Below are positions 1 to 8,171 of a DNA stretch of 33,038 nucleotides, piece by piece. The position numbers were made by a program, and so were the translations under genes. Below the pieces are notes generated by a model that saw only the letters and a program-made list of their open reading frames with translations, ran no database searches and was not told where the DNA came from. How positions within the stretch are numbered: the first letter of the stretch is position 1; each line of letters starts with the position of its first letter. Source of the DNA: a virus; the IMG/VR virus record IMGVR_UViG_3300008114_000277, positions 1 to 33,038 of that record. One strand, 5' to 3'.

Positions 1-634
1 AACTGGAGCAACCGGAATTGCTTTGCCTTCTTCGGTATCTAAAATACCTTCTGTTTTCAAAATCGCCCAGTATAATCCCCCGATCGGTATCAATTACGGA
101 AACGTTGATTCCAGATATGGCGAAGGATCCTGTAATTGGTGCGATGTGCACATGAATGGATCTAATTTCAAAATCCCTCTCATGAGCACGGTCTTCATGA
201 CAAACTATCCTTCTGATATCTACGGGAAGAATATGAATACGTGGAGATTGCTCGACTCGAGATCTGGCGATAAGATTTTGGATGTAAGAAAAGTACCTTA
301 TTTCATTTATACGTTTATCAAGCCTGGTTTCTATACTCTAGAAAATTCTGTAGAGGATGCAAACGGGAACGTCTATGAGATAACCCAGAATGCTTTCATC
401 GAGGTCGTTGATCATACCGCTAAAAAAGAAGATGATCCGGATCCGTTTGTAGTAAATTCCTCAGACTACGGCTACACAGTTCCTAAACAAACCCAGGAAG
501 TGAAGATTAATGATCTTTCTAAAGATCTATTAGCTGAGCAAATGAGAATATTGAGACAAGCTGGTGAGAATCTTAAAGGATCCCCGTTACTTTTGAAAAA
601 CGATCCAGACGCTACATTTAGACCTATAGATTAA
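1..634 (+). CDS. Virion structural protein with PKD-like domain, 5' end outside window
   Basis: The reading frame is open from base 2 through the left edge, so this is the C-terminal part (about 210 codons) of a longer gene; a TTG at 23 is probably not the start. The first codons read T-G-A-T-G, the tail of a collagen-like Gly-Thr-rich tract of the type seen in other structural genes here. A segment around bases 300-410 has the pattern KPGFYTLENSVEDANGN followed by a hydrophobic AFIEVVD strand, which resembles a PKD/Ig-like beta-sandwich. The last about 70 residues are charged and helical. It ends with TAA and overlaps the convergent phoH stop by 4 bases. A virion or tail-appendage role is inferred from context; I do not recognise the family. 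Confidence 0.7.
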   Translation, partial: TGATGIALPSSVSKIPSVFKIAQYNPPIGINYGNVDSRYGEGSCNWCDVHMNGSNFKIPLMSTVFMTNYPSDIYGKNMNTWRLLDSRSGDKILDVRKVPYFIYTFIKPGFYTLENSVEDANGNVYEITQNAFIEVVDHTAKKEDDPDPFVVNSSDYGYTVPKQTQEVKINDLSKDLLAEQMRILRQAGENLKGSPLLLKNDPDATFRPID

Positions 635-1320
635 GACCTTTTGGCCATATTTCTATATTTCCAATTTTCGTAACGCTTTACTATCTCTTTGAGGATGTCT
701 GATCTTACAATATCAGCGTCAGTGAAAACCACTTCCGATACGCCTTCGATATCTTTAACCAGATCGATAAATTCGGGGAGTGCAACTTTTTCATAAGAAA
801 TATCATGCTGAGTCACGTCGCCTGCAATAACCATTTTAGAATTTTTTCCAAGACGTGAAGTGTAAAGCATCAACTGCTTCATGTCACAGTTTTGGGCTTC
901 ATCTAAAATCATAATGCAGTCATCAAATGTCGATCCACGCATATAAGCCAATGGTCTGAATTCAATAATTCCCTCTCTTAAAAGCTGGAGAACTTTTTCT
1001 TTTGGAATAATTTTTTCGATGGTTGAAACGAAAGAATCCATGAAAGGAGCAATCTTTTCATTTACGTCACCAGGCAAGCTTCCTAACTTTTCTCCAGACT
1101 CCTGAATGGGTTTTGTTAGAATTATTTTCTTCACCTGACCTTTGGCTAAAAGCTTCAAAGCTGAATAGCAGGCTGAAAAAGTTTTAGAACTACCGGCAGG
1201 ACCCCAACAGAAAGTAATAATATTTTCTAAGATTGATTGGGAATATTTGTGCTGGTTTTTACTAAGAGAAATGTCAAAGAAATCTTTCTGAGACACGCGG
1301 ATTTTTGAATTTGTCGTCAT
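631..1320 (-). CDS. phoH: PhoH-like P-loop ATPase
   Basis: A 229-residue protein if started at the ATG at 1318-1320. The same frame is open 50 codons further upstream, but that extension overlaps the divergent gene at 1367 and reads unlike PhoH. Visible motifs are Walker A GPAGSSKT (residues 40-47), the PhoH-type segment RPLAYMRGSTF (122-132), Walker B IMILDEAQN (136-144), GDVTQHD (168-174) and a C-terminal DADIVRSDI element. PhoH proteins are cytoplasmic ATPases of the helicase-like P-loop class that are common in phages; their phage role is unsettled, and RNA metabolism or phosphate stress have been proposed. It is the only clear minus-strand gene in the window. Its stop overlaps the stop of the convergent gene before it. 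Confidence 0.93.
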   Translation of the reverse strand: MTTNSKIRVSQKDFFDISLSKNQHKYSQSILENIITFCWGPAGSSKTFSACYSALKLLAKGQVKKIILTKPIQESGEKLGSLPGDVNEKIAPFMDSFVSTIEKIIPKEKVLQLLREGIIEFRPLAYMRGSTFDDCIMILDEAQNCDMKQLMLYTSRLGKNSKMVIAGDVTQHDISYEKVALPEFIDLVKDIEGVSEVVFTDADIVRSDILKEIVKRYENWKYRNMAKRS

Positions 1321-1330
1321 ATATGAACTC

Positions 1331-1338
1331 GATATATA
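1331..1338. promoter_or_regulatory. GATATATA promoter-like motif between phoH and the 1367 gene
   Basis: The octamer GATATATA lies in the 46-base divergent gap, 36 bases (start to ATG) before the + strand gene at 1367 and about 10 bases before the phoH start on the other strand. The same octamer recurs in several other short gaps. It resembles, but does not equal, the T4 late promoter box TATAAATA. Assignment as a promoter is inference. Confidence 0.4.
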
Positions 1339-1366
1339 TTCAACAGCTGAAATAAGAAAAAAAACT

Positions 1367-2272
1367 ATGTCAACGATAAGCATCACCGAAATCTTGGGAA
1401 CTGATTCTATCTCTGGATCAAGAACAACCATCAATTCCAATTTCATCACTCTGGAAAACTGGGTAAACACCTATTCCACCAATTTTGGAATTGATACAAA
1501 TAATGGAATCCTGGATATTTCCACCCAGCCAACCGGAAGGGTATCCGCGAAAATCGGACAATTTAATTCCATTCAGGTCCCAACAGGATCAACTGCAGCA
1601 GCACAGATTCTTTCTAATGGTGCAGGATCGTTTACCGGTCTTTCAACAACAACCTTAACTGGTTCTGGAGCAGTTACATTCAGTGGAACAACCACCGTGA
1701 CCTCAACCGGAACATTCACAGCAGGCGGAACAGCTAACTTCAACGGAAGATTAAATGCGAATTCGTCTTTGGCAATCGGTCCAGCAGGATTTACCCTCTT
1801 GGGAAATACCACTTACACAACCGGTCTAACAGCCAGTCAGGAATTCCCTGCATCAAATAATGCTTCGCTTAGCGGTGGTGGTGTAACTTCATCACTTAAC
1901 TCACCCTATGCAATCACCGGAACAGAGAATGTGATTTTCGCAGATTGCGGTCCAACAGGTTTTTACATGAAAGTTTCTGAAACGTCTGGCGGAACAGCTT
2001 CTAACATTCCTGCAGGTTTCACTGTCACTATCGTTAACACTAAGGGAGCAACGGGATACATCTTCACCGGCGTAACTGGTTCTACCTCTTATTATACAGG
2101 CTTCAATACAGCTGCAGCATACGGAAACTGGCCTTCAGCTGGTATCGTTGTCACCGCCAACTCTCAATATCAATCTTCAATCACTTTGAGATGGGAACCA
2201 AGAGTGGCTGGTGCGCAAGCAACACAAAAAGGATCATGGGTAGTACTAGGAGCTACTAACATGTCCTTTTAA
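1367..2272 (+). CDS. Fibre-like virion structural protein
   Basis: A 301-residue Gly/Ser/Thr-rich protein with no catalytic motifs. The N-terminal 35 residues contain a module SGSRTTINSNFITLENWVN whose N-x-NF core resembles the N-termini of the three collagen-like fibre proteins at 13647, 15408 and 16896. The middle (about residues 90-135) is a beta-type repeat of short TGT/TFSGTTT strands typical of phage fibre shafts. The C-terminal half forms a compact, presumably globular tip rich in GATG/GSTG turns. The start has no Shine-Dalgarno, only an A-rich leader. A head or tail fibre or appendage role is inferred from composition and context. Confidence 0.75.
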   Translation: MSTISITEILGTDSISGSRTTINSNFITLENWVNTYSTNFGIDTNNGILDISTQPTGRVSAKIGQFNSIQVPTGSTAAAQILSNGAGSFTGLSTTTLTGSGAVTFSGTTTVTSTGTFTAGGTANFNGRLNANSSLAIGPAGFTLLGNTTYTTGLTASQEFPASNNASLSGGGVTSSLNSPYAITGTENVIFADCGPTGFYMKVSETSGGTASNIPAGFTVTIVNTKGATGYIFTGVTGSTSYYTGFNTAAAYGNWPSAGIVVTANSQYQSSITLRWEPRVAGAQATQKGSWVVLGATNMSF

Positions 2273-2298
2273 TTTTAATTAAATAATAGCTCAGGAAA

Positions 2299-4509
2299 AT
2301 GGCTAAAACCCCTTTTATACAACCTTTACAGCTGACCGGCGGAACTTTTTATACGTTCACGTCCGCTGCAGAGGATCTGTCGTTTACTTTCAATAACTCA
2401 ACTTACAAATTTAAGTTTTCGTAGTTTGCTCTTTTAAACATCCCAGATATTGATTATTTCGACGCAACAGGGAATACAGTTAAACTGCCTGCACCGGATT
2501 CAGCATTTCTTGATTGGAGTTCAGGAAGTAATGTTCTTGTCCCCGCTGATGGAAATGTAGCATTTTCTCAAAGTTTCCAGAGCTACTGTTTAAATCTAGA
2601 AACGACTATCACAAGTACGGATGAATACGATCCTACTTTGAAGCAGAATATTTCAGAAAGGGTTTTCTTCAAATGGTTGAAGGAGGTTGGAGCTATGCGT
2701 TTCCAACCCGCATCATCAACTGAGGTTGCTTCAACGCTCGACCAGAATACTGTCATAGTTACAGACGGATTACCAATCACACAAAAAAGATATGTTGAAG
2801 GTGATCCTGTAGCTGGAGTAACCGGTTCATTTGGATTGACAGGAGCAACTTACAATCGTGTTGTTCAATACGTTGGAGAATTAGACATCGTAAATTCAGT
2901 TAAGAACGAGAATAACGCATACACTGAAGTTTATGTTTACGTTCCTACTAAAGATGGATCTACGCCAACCGTTCTCTTCAAAAATGTAGTAGATCAAAAC
3001 TATACATTGGATACAACCTGGACTAATAATCCAACCGATCCATTGAATGACGAATATTTGAGCGGAAGATCTTATACTGAAGTCAATCCTAGCGGATTGT
3101 CAACTTTAGCTATTTTCGACGATGATGTTATTGGCCAGCCTAGTGCGACCTATACCGATACAACAAACGGAACAACAGGATCAGGAAACTGGTATTCTCC
3201 AAGAGCAGTAGCTAATACGTATTTCAACGATGCTACTTTCACCGATCCTACTTCTTTAATTTTAACAAAAACAAACACAGCAACTCCACCATACAACAGT
3301 TTAACGTATGCTAGGACAAAGCTGGATTCAATTGGAATCGATTTCGATACCAATTCTTATTATGATATTATAACAAACCCAAGTATTTCAACTTTCTCTG
3401 AGTACAACGCTACGGCGGATGCAGAGAATTTTGATTTTAATGCGGTTCTTATTTACTATGATGTTTATGATCCTGCAAATCCAGGTGATTCGGCAACTAA
3501 CCTCTATGGAGTTTTATTCTTAGATGATGTTGTAACATCAGGTGGCGAAACATACATCCCTCGTCTTAAGAAGTACAAACCAAACATCGTAACCAAACTC
3601 AACGGAAACTCGTACGGCTTCAAAATCAACCTGAAGTTTGACGTAGATGTTGACCAGACTGGTGTTGAGCAGGCTATTAACGACTACTCTCCATTCTCAC
3701 TTTCCATGTTCATGGACGCTGTGAATGTTCTTCAAGATGCTTCATCAACTTTAAATAATGGTGCAGCTCAGTTCACATCACTCGAGCAAAGAATTACCAG
3801 TCTAGAAAATCTGGTTCTAACTTCAGATTCAGCTTTGGATTTGAATCAAAGAATAAATGCTTTGGAATCAACGATTGCAGCCAATCAGGCTCTTTTCACC
3901 AATACCCAGGCAATTGTAGGTTTGATTAATCAGAATTACGAATTGATCAGAGCGATTATCAATAATGATATTCCTTCTATCGAAATCTCCTATAATTTGG
4001 ACGTAATTAGACAGGGATTAGGAGTTTTGGTTAATCGCGATATTCCTAATCAGGTTACAATTTCGAACAATACTCAGAACTACACAATCGGTGCAGGAAA
4101 TAACGTGGTGACGTTTAGTACGTCATCTAATAACATTGTTCCATTGCTACCTTTTGGTAACTACTATAAACATGTTAACGGAGGTACTCCTCTCAGTTTA
4201 ACATCAGATTTAACTATCCGCATTGATGATAGTTCTAATAATTGGAAAAGAGGTCAAACACTTCGTTTATCTTTCGGAGATCAAGTATATCCGAACGATT
4301 TCGTAGTAACAATTTTGACAAACGCATTAGGAAGATATCCTTTATCTTCACCTAGTGGCATTGCATACTCAACTACTATCTTGGTCTTGGACAAGGACGA
4401 TTTCGCCCAAGAGTCTAATATACCAACGATAGATATCGTTTGTGTGGACGATGAAAATTTAATTTTCCAAGCTGATATCGTAGGTAAATCTTTAACAAAT
4501 AATCCGTAA
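2299..4509 (+). CDS. Large virion (probable baseplate) protein interrupted by an in-frame TAG
   Basis: A single frame of 737 codons runs from ATG 2299 to TAA 4507-4509, broken only by TAG at 2422-2424 (codon 42). The 41 codons before it (MAKTPFIQPLQLTGGTF...) and the sequence after it (FALLNIPDIDYFDATGNT...) both read as normal protein, so this is one gene. If translation restarts downstream, the next in-frame starts are TTG 2638 or ATG 2695, which would lose at least 113 residues. The product has a conserved-looking segment ERVFFKWLKEVGAMRF (codons 119-134), a long beta-rich region, and a coiled coil (about codons 490-560, repeated ISLE/INALES heptads). It lies 2 bases before the gp7-like gene, so a baseplate wedge role is inferred. 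No family is recognised with confidence. Confidence 0.75.
2422..2424 (+). other. In-frame TAG (amber) inside the 2299-4509 gene
   Basis: Reading from ATG 2299, codon 42 is TAG, flanked by AAG TTT TCG before and TTT GCT CTT after. The frame stays open for a further 694 codons. CAG to TAG is one possible single-base origin, giving Gln, but Lys, Leu, Trp, Tyr, Ser and Glu codons are also one step away. TAG serves as the apparent terminator of four other genes in this window. Confidence 0.85.
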
Positions 4510-4511
4510 GA

Positions 4512-7500
4512 ATGGCTGCTACCCAGAATTCGATAAGTTCTTTAATCGCCCAGTTTCTGAGGCTACAAACAAACGCTCTTGAAATTATTCAAGGTTTAAA
4601 TCAGGTTGCTACCTCGACAAACGAATCTGTAGAAATCCAAATTTTGGATGAAAATGGAACACCTCGAGTAGTTAGCGTACCAGGATTTGGATATCTGCAA
4701 AATCAAATCGATAGACTCGATAATAACGTTGAAGCTTTGGCCGGTTTAGGCACAAATGCTTCTACTGTTAGAAACGCGGACGGGACGTACGCTCAAATCT
4801 ATAAAGCCCAGCCACTGCAGGATCCTCCTGCATTAATTGGTTTGAATGTTCCAAAAACATTCGGAACCAAAAATAACTGGTTTTTTGAGAGCTTTTTAAC
4901 GCCTCTTCTCTACGTTCAAATCGATCTTACCAATCAGATATCAGCCTTATCAGAGAATGATAGATTGATGGTCGAGAATGCAGATCGTATCCTTTGCCGC
5001 AGAATCATCGCTAACACATTAACAGACACAGAAAGAACTTTCTTCGACAGTAATCTCAAAGGTAGGAACGATCTTACCTATACAGAATTTGTCACGGAAT
5101 TGACCAACGCTGGTATCAACTATTTTGTTGACGAGGACATTTTACAACTTCCTTTGAGAACACTAGCTAATGTTGGAAATTTCAGTGTTTTAGGTGTTTA
5201 TGATGATGTTGTAACTGTATATGATGCATCCGGAACAGCCAGACAGGAGACTAGAAGAAACTATTCCTTAGATACACTTAATTATACTGATGTCACTAGT
5301 AATATACAAGGAGGAAAAACCCTTGATGTAAACGATCTATTGGCAACAGAAGACGGATCAAGATATAGAATCGTTTCTATCGACAGAAGCCAAGGATCGG
5401 TTCAGGTAACAAGAGTTGCTGGATATCAGCCAATTTCTATTGGTGAGAATTCCTTAAGTTTTGTTTCCCAACAATTTTCTCCCAAGTATATCGACGTTAA
5501 TGTCGGATACAACGAAAGACAGGGTATTTTCTTCAAAACCCTAGACGATAATTTCAATCTGATTGGTTCACAATGGTCAACAGGGGTTACATTCTGGAGC
5601 TCAGAATTGACCATCACAACTCCATTAGGAGTTCAAAGTCTTGAGACCTATTACAACACACAGGTTGCTGACATTGGTCAGATTTTCTTTGGAATGGCTA
5701 AGGAAAGAAAAGTTTCTGCCATCCAAGGTTTAATCCCGAACACTCCAGTTGTTAATACCACAGACTTCAAAGTTGTCCAGATCAATAAGCAATTAACGGA
5801 TAACACTAGTACCACGCAACTGAATGATCTGCTAGCTCAGAAATCTCAATTAAAAAGCGAAATTTCAGAGCTTGACCAGGCAATCAACAGAGTGAGATCT
5901 CAAGTGAATACCTTACAGGGTTCGGTTGGCGTTTCTTCTCTTCCAACAAGTGGATTATCTTTGACCAGTCCGGTTTCAACGGTTCAAACGTCAGGTTTAT
6001 CTTCTTTGGTGGCTATAACTCAGCCTTCCTTCAACCAGGTATCGGATCCTTCTCAGGTAAATTCTTTACAGTCACAATTAAATAGCTTAACAATTCAAAG
6101 GAATCAAAAATCTCAACTTTATGATTCTGTTGTTCAGTCTATCAGAACAACGTCTTTGGATGTACCTCAGCTTTCTGAACCACCTAAATATCGTGTAAGA
6201 GGTTTTTGGCCTATTCCCGAGCCAAAGGAAAGTCCAGAAACGGGTCCACAGGCTGTTATTCAATTCCAAATCCGTTACAGGTATAGAAGCCAATCGGGTG
6301 CGGTTCAACCAACCGAACAAATCGAATACCAAGATTTAAATGGCGAAAGAAAAACAGGAGCTTTTTCTAACTGGGTAGTTATTAAAACTGAGGTTAGAAA
6401 AAAGATCTATAATATTGAAACAGGAACTTATGTTTGGGCGGATGAAAATCCAGATAATGCAGACGTTGTCAACATCAATCAGCAAGATATTGCTATCACT
6501 AAAGGTGAGCAGTTAGAGATCCAGATCTTATCGATCTCAGAAGCTGGATGGCCAGACAATCCTCTCCTTTCTCCATACTCTAATTCTGTTATTGTTACAT
6601 TCCCAGAGAATTTAACAACTGAATCACAATTAACTACAGTATTAAACAATAGCACGGATCAAGCATTGGTCATCATGAAGCAGGAATTATCTGCTCAAGG
6701 ATTGAACTCTCACTTATCCGAGCAATTTGAGACTAACAATAGAACCTTCTATCACACAGCAAACGGAATTGCTTCCGGTTTCTTTGGTAATGATGGAACG
6801 GTTATTAATCTCTACCAAAAATTGGTCGACCTTCAGAATCAGGTTGACGCATTGCGTGCACTTGTTAACCAGCAGGTTGGAGAATTGGCAGTGGAGATCA
6901 TCAGCTCAGATCTGCAGATCCCTGCGGGTTCTGTTGCTCCCGGATCGACAGTTTCATTGGAAGTTCAACCATTTTCAAATGTTTACCAGAATCCTTTAAC
7001 AACAGACGCAGGAAAGATCAGTACCACTACATTAAGCTTGAAGATTTCGAATGTAGCAGCAAGTCCTCTTGAATTATCTTCTTTGCTGCCAGGTTCTATG
7101 AGTGTTAAGGTTTCTGATTCTATCCCGCCGTTAATTGGTTATGCTCAGAATCTCAGATACGAGGATGTACCTGTAAGCCAAAGATCTTTGGAACCAGCCG
7201 ATATTATCGGTCCTACAGGAAGTCCTGACAACATGTCAACCTCACAAGCACCTCCATATGCTTCAGCAAACTTATACAGCCAATGGATGTATCCAAGATA
7301 CAAATCCGTTGGAGGTGATAGAACACTCTATGTAATTAATGATGCCGCTTATGCATCAAATTATGATTATGCGGGGGCGGTTCCTGTAAACGGTAACCAG
7401 CTAATTCCTCATGATCCTACCTTGATCAGTCCAAGTGGATCTTTAAGTGGCGGATCTAACGCTTCTGTTTGGTCAGGCGGATATACAGGTGGCACCGGGG

Positions 7501-8153
7501 CAAGAACACCTATCGGTAATGGTCCATTATCAGAATTCAGCGTGCATATTAATCATCCTTCACTTAATAACGGGAATGGAACTGCATTCCAGGAATTAGT
7601 TAAGCCTAATTATGCAAACGGTACTATCGTTTATCCTGCGTTCAGACAATCTCTTTATTTCGAGACCGACGTAAATCAGAATGATTACTACAAACAGCTA
7701 GGTTACAGACAGGTTAATACTCCTTTTGTTACCGGTCCTTCTGGTTCTAATAGAACAGATTCGATGTATCCGATGAAATTGGGATTTGAACAGAATGACG
7801 AGTTCTTAATAGGTAAATACTCTTGTGGTTCTTATCTGTTCTTAGCACCAGCTACTAATTCGTCGATCCAAGTTCCTGGAACAACTTCTTTATCTACAAC
7901 AATTATTGGGACTGGAATTTCCAATTCAATTATCATCCCAGTGATATTCCAATTCAGACCAGTGGACAAGCTTGGTTACATAGGAGGATTTAGATTAAAT
8001 GGTAATTTAACTAATATTACTTATTCAAAAACTATCGGAATTGATATCAAACCCAGATATTCTGACGTTTTCTCTTTCGATGTAAAAGTAACAGGAAGAT
8101 TCAAGACCGATGATTTACGCTCTCCATTAACAAATGTCTCACCGAGTCTATAA
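4512..8153 (+). CDS. Large baseplate wedge protein, gp7-like
   Basis: A 1213-residue protein starting 2 bases after the previous stop. The N-terminal 150 residues carry a block recalling gp7-type wedge proteins of marine T4-like phages: PGFGYLQNQIDRLDNNVEALAGLG, then a DGTYAQIYKAQPL segment and NWFFESFLTPLLYVQIDLTNQI. T4 gp7 is 1032 aa, so the length is compatible. The middle has a coiled coil (about residues 430-545, LLAQKSQLKSEISELDQAINRVRSQVNTL and SLQSQLNSLTIQRNQK), followed by a fibronectin-like region (about 560-720) with paired prolines. A second short coiled coil lies near residue 775. The C-terminal 300 residues are Gly/Ser/Asn-rich. The gp7 assignment rests on recalled motif similarity and gene order, not on a search. 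Confidence 0.55.
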   Translation: MAATQNSISSLIAQFLRLQTNALEIIQGLNQVATSTNESVEIQILDENGTPRVVSVPGFGYLQNQIDRLDNNVEALAGLGTNASTVRNADGTYAQIYKAQPLQDPPALIGLNVPKTFGTKNNWFFESFLTPLLYVQIDLTNQISALSENDRLMVENADRILCRRIIANTLTDTERTFFDSNLKGRNDLTYTEFVTELTNAGINYFVDEDILQLPLRTLANVGNFSVLGVYDDVVTVYDASGTARQETRRNYSLDTLNYTDVTSNIQGGKTLDVNDLLATEDGSRYRIVSIDRSQGSVQVTRVAGYQPISIGENSLSFVSQQFSPKYIDVNVGYNERQGIFFKTLDDNFNLIGSQWSTGVTFWSSELTITTPLGVQSLETYYNTQVADIGQIFFGMAKERKVSAIQGLIPNTPVVNTTDFKVVQINKQLTDNTSTTQLNDLLAQKSQLKSEISELDQAINRVRSQVNTLQGSVGVSSLPTSGLSLTSPVSTVQTSGLSSLVAITQPSFNQVSDPSQVNSLQSQLNSLTIQRNQKSQLYDSVVQSIRTTSLDVPQLSEPPKYRVRGFWPIPEPKESPETGPQAVIQFQIRYRYRSQSGAVQPTEQIEYQDLNGERKTGAFSNWVVIKTEVRKKIYNIETGTYVWADENPDNADVVNINQQDIAITKGEQLEIQILSISEAGWPDNPLLSPYSNSVIVTFPENLTTESQLTTVLNNSTDQALVIMKQELSAQGLNSHLSEQFETNNRTFYHTANGIASGFFGNDGTVINLYQKLVDLQNQVDALRALVNQQVGELAVEIISSDLQIPAGSVAPGSTVSLEVQPFSNVYQNPLTTDAGKISTTTLSLKISNVAASPLELSSLLPGSMSVKVSDSIPPLIGYAQNLRYEDVPVSQRSLEPADIIGPTGSPDNMSTSQAPPYASANLYSQWMYPRYKSVGGDRTLYVINDAAYASNYDYAGAVPVNGNQLIPHDPTLISPSGSLSGGSNASVWSGGYTGGTGARTPIGNGPLSEFSVHINHPSLNNGNGTAFQELVKPNYANGTIVYPAFRQSLYFETDVNQNDYYKQLGYRQVNTPFVTGPSGSNRTDSMYPMKLGFEQNDEFLIGKYSCGSYLFLAPATNSSIQVPGTTSLSTTIIGTGISNSIIIPVIFQFRPVDKLGYIGGFRLNGNLTNITYSKTIGIDIKPRYSDVFSFDVKVTGRFKTDDLRSPLTNVSPSL

Positions 8154-8156
8154 AAC

Positions 8157-8165
8157 GTTATATAG
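8157..8165 (+). promoter_or_regulatory. TTATATAG promoter-like motif before the 8172 gene
   Basis: GTTATATAG lies in the 18-base gap before ATG 8172. It shares TATATAGAG with the element before the gene at 32884. It is a weaker match to the recurrent GATATATA motif. Confidence 0.25.
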
Positions 8166-8171
8166 AGCATA

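Noticed and set aside
1321-1470. 50-codon N-terminal extension of phoH
   Set aside because: It would overlap the divergent gene at 1367. PhoH motifs are fully contained downstream of ATG 1320.
5426-5617. Minus-strand ORF inside the gp7-like gene, and similar antisense ORFs at 3150, 6087, 8781, 10268, 12890 and 13217
   Set aside because: They lie wholly inside long, convincing + strand genes, show no protein-like composition or start signals, and are expected by chance opposite long ORFs.
6727-6999. 90-codon + strand ORF overlapping the gp7-like gene in another frame
   Set aside because: The gp7-like frame is uninterrupted there, and the alternate product has an irregular Trp/Arg-rich composition typical of an out-of-frame reading.
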